Shown here: positions 62,257 to 64,000 of the stretch, in pieces
Layout of the letters: each line of letters opens with the position of its first letter
How positions within the stretch are numbered: position 1 is the stretch's first letter
Assembly: GCA_020636325.1 (NCBI GenBank)
Contig: JACJYC010000013.1
Coordinates: 163,031 to 227,030 of the forward strand
Origin: Lewinellaceae bacterium
GTDB taxonomy: Bacteria > Bacteroidota > Bacteroidia > Chitinophagales > Saprospiraceae
Length of the DNA: 64,000 bases
Direction: 5' to 3'
Program-made: the position numbers and the translations under genes
Notes under the pieces: generated by a model
Databases searched by the model: none
What the model saw: the letters and a program-made list of their open reading frames with translations, nothing else
What the model was told of the DNA's origin: nothing

Positions 62257-62306
62257 ATTGTTGTTGTTTGTTGTTGTTTGTTGTTTATGATAGTTTATTG
62301 TTGTTG
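62257..62306 (+). repeat. TTGTTGTTT-type array upstream of the integrase
   Basis: On the plus strand TTGTTGTTTG repeats twice and continues as TTGTTTATGATAGTTTATTG. It is the same family, in the same sense, as the array at the thioredoxin stop (minus strand). It is 200 nt past the oxoprolinase stop, so not at a stop codon. The rest of 62056-62343 shows nothing else. Confidence 0.75.
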
Positions 62307-62343
62307 GAGAGCAGGCATTTAAGTGCTGATCAATTTGGAAAAA

Positions 62344-63765
62344 ATGGAAATACAAACCGCGCTCATTGAAGTAGAGAATGCCAAGAGAATAGCTGTTCGC
62401 AATCAGGCATACGATCCGGATATTCCCGGCAAGATGAAACAGATTGCGGGGGCCCGGTGGTCGCCTGAACACAGATGCTGGCACTTGCCGTATGCATCCG
62501 AGAGTTGGGAGCAGTTCAAACGATTGTTTTCGGAGGCCCAAATTATCATTTCGGTCGAATCCGGGTTATCGGGGAATGAAAATTGCCAGAGTGGAGCAGT
62601 GTTGGAGGTGGGAAAAACGGATATAAATACCCAGGACCGCATTCAAGTTTCCAGGCATCCGGATAAACCGGGCGTTTTGCTGTTGCAGGTTCCAAAAAGC
62701 CTGTTGCCGACCCACCTGAGCATTGTAAAGAACATGCATGGACGCAGGTGGAATCCGGAGTTGTTATCGTGGGAAGTGCCGTTGACGAAGATTTCGGTCC
62801 GGTTTGTAGAGAAATACCTGAAAGATGCGGCGGATTGGACGTTTGAACCGGGGGCTGATTTGCCAGAACGTGTGGAAGTTCCAAAAAGGAATTTCTCTGA
62901 AGATAAGCAACGGTTTGAACCGGCGAAATACGAGGATGCAGTGACGGCACTGGAACAGGTGCTGTTGTTGAAGCGGTATAGTTGGCGGACGGTGAAGACC
63001 TATAAAAGCTGTTTCCGGCAATTTATCAGGTTCTATAATGATGTTGAGCCGCGAAACATTACGAGGAATCAAATTGACGGTTACGTATTGCACATGATCA
63101 AAACAAGACAAATTGCCGAATCCCACCAAAATCAGATCCTGAGTTCGATCAAAATGTACTATACGGAATGTGCAGGGCAATTAGAAAAGGTCCGGGCACT
63201 CATTCAACCCAAAAGAGCCAACAAATTGCCACATGTTTTGACAGAAGAGGAAGTGAGTCGGCTTTTGAGGTCAGTCGACAATCTCAAGCACAAATGCATC
63301 CTCATGTTGATCTATTCCGCAGGATTACGGCTGAATGAATTGGTTCAATTGCGATTGGCTGACCTTCAACCTGAGCAAAAACGGCTTTTTGTTTACGGAG
63401 GAAAAGGTAAAAAGGACCGGTGTACCCTATTATCGCCGAAGGTTTGGGGACGCATACAGGAGTACATTGAGGTTTTTCAGCCGGTTGAATGGGTATTTGA
63501 GGGGCAGGACGGCGGGCAGTATAGTGGGAGGAGCGTGCAAAAAGTATTTGGCGCAGCAAAAGAAAAGGCAATGATTAACCCATATGCTACGGTCCATACT
63601 TTGCGGCATTCATTTGCTACGCACCTTTTAGAAAAAGGTGTGGACCTGCGGTACATCCAGGAGCTTTTGGGGCATGAGAGTTCCAGAACAACAGAGCTAT
63701 ATACTCATATTACAAAGAAGGGTTGGAACAAGTTGGAAAGTCCGATTGATGCGCTTGAAATTTGA
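62344..63765 (+). CDS. Tyrosine recombinase with two N-terminal HARP-like repeats
   Basis: 473 aa from ATG 62344; a GTG at 62323 would add seven residues. Core-binding helices are at about 190-290; the catalytic domain at about 300-465 has R329 (SAGLRLNEL), K354 (GGKGKKDR), H418 and R421 (VHTLRHSFATHLL), H444 (LLGHES) and nucleophile Y453 (TELYTHI). No integron-integrase extra helix is seen. The first 180 residues hold two similar motifs of G-x-R-W-x-P-E-x-x-x-W-x-x-P form (31-50 and 128-146), resembling the HARP domain of annealing helicases. Probably a site-specific integrase for an element beyond the right edge. Confidence 0.88.
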   Translation: MEIQTALIEVENAKRIAVRNQAYDPDIPGKMKQIAGARWSPEHRCWHLPYASESWEQFKRLFSEAQIIISVESGLSGNENCQSGAVLEVGKTDINTQDRIQVSRHPDKPGVLLLQVPKSLLPTHLSIVKNMHGRRWNPELLSWEVPLTKISVRFVEKYLKDAADWTFEPGADLPERVEVPKRNFSEDKQRFEPAKYEDAVTALEQVLLLKRYSWRTVKTYKSCFRQFIRFYNDVEPRNITRNQIDGYVLHMIKTRQIAESHQNQILSSIKMYYTECAGQLEKVRALIQPKRANKLPHVLTEEEVSRLLRSVDNLKHKCILMLIYSAGLRLNELVQLRLADLQPEQKRLFVYGGKGKKDRCTLLSPKVWGRIQEYIEVFQPVEWVFEGQDGGQYSGRSVQKVFGAAKEKAMINPYATVHTLRHSFATHLLEKGVDLRYIQELLGHESSRTTELYTHITKKGWNKLESPIDALEI

Positions 63766-63873
63766 ATTAAACCTGCAAAATTTCTTGGATTATTCTTGGA
63801 ACGGGAGTATATTTGGCGAGTTAACCTGGCCTTATATATAACCCACAATGCAAGGAATTCATCATAGCTAAAG

Positions 63874-63913
63874 CCCCTTCCGGAAGATGCTTTTTCTTCC
63901 GGAAGGGGTTTTT
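63874..63913 (+). terminator. Rho-independent terminator after the recombinase
   Basis: A perfect 13-bp stem CCCCTTCCGGAAG (63874-63886) pairs with 63896-63908 around a 9-nt loop and is followed by TTTTT (63909-63913). It lies 108 nt past the recombinase stop. Confidence 0.9.
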
Positions 63914-63935
63914 CTGCTATTGGGTGCTTATACGA

Positions 63936-63982
63936 ACCAGGGTTTATTTAGGGTGAAGTACGTGTTTTGAATAAACGCTGGT
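63936..63982. repeat. 13-bp imperfect inverted repeat near the right edge
   Basis: ACCAGGGTTTATT (63936-63948) pairs with AATAAACGCTGGT (63970-63982), one mismatch, 21 nt apart. It could be a recombination site of the adjacent recombinase, but the spacing is long for a Xer-type core. Confidence 0.4.
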
Positions 63983-64000
63983 GCGTTTGGCAATAAGTTG

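Noticed and set aside
63936..63982. Integron attC site
   Set aside because: The arms do not show the GTTRRRY/RYYYAAC boxes, and the recombinase lacks the integron-specific helix; left as a generic inverted repeat.

Overview
The window looks like a chromosomal segment from a Bacteroidota bacterium, most likely of the Saprospiraceae/Lewinellaceae type. Four things support this: the mutY-ssb-gldE order of the gliding-motility locus, several TAnnTTTG-type promoter boxes, large sensors of the hybrid Reg_prop/Y_Y_Y class, and roughly mid-50s GC content. All assignments come from reading the translated sequence; no database was searched.

Layout. 1-3.2 kb: gliding/DNA-repair operon on the minus strand (mutY, ssb, gldE, probably gldD running off the edge). 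3.2-9.5 kb: an ECF sigma factor, an outer-membrane beta-barrel receptor, frr, a YugP-type zinc peptidase and serS. 9.6-12.3 kb: rho behind a long leader, overlapped by an orphan modB. 12.3-24.6 kb: accessory genes (GNAT, a DUF1080 lipoprotein, an acyltransferase with an ankyrin lipoprotein, a transmembrane AraC-type regulator with TPRs, a PRMT-like methyltransferase, GH43, a transglutaminase-like protein) interspersed with decaying genes: a beheaded radical-SAM gene, a reductase with one nonsense codon and its AraC-type neighbour with a frameshift. 24.6-33 kb: NAD-linked, molybdenum-dependent formate dehydrogenase (fused NuoE/NuoF-like subunit plus catalytic FdhA), a GH18 lipoprotein, and a moaA-DUF7009-fdhD operon. 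33.4-38.4 kb: a cytochrome c with a 29-residue membrane peptide, then a response regulator and its 1025-aa sensor kinase. 38.5-41 kb: a second ECF sigma factor and three small genes in line with it. 41-54.3 kb: a macrodomain protein, two M1 peptidases, a propeller-sensor adenylate cyclase, a TMEM175-like channel, aminotransferase/PCD, a PIN toxin-antitoxin pair and a two-domain thioredoxin lipoprotein. 54.4-64 kb: moeA, two envelope proteins, a fused 5-oxoprolinase/hydantoinase and a tyrosine recombinase at the right edge.

A functional thread is molybdenum: modB, moaA, moeA, fdhD and the formate dehydrogenase lie in four separate places within 45 kb.

The least explained structure is non-coding. 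Many gene 3' ends run straight into short tandem arrays (mostly 7-8 bp units, several unrelated families), and in six cases the stop codon itself lies inside the array or its first repeat unit. Where a family occurs twice next to genes, both arrays read in the sense direction of the gene they follow. Longer dispersed repeats (a roughly 220-240 bp REP-like element in two inverted copies, a 75-bp hairpin element in two direct copies, and a third family in three places) lie in the same intergenic gaps.
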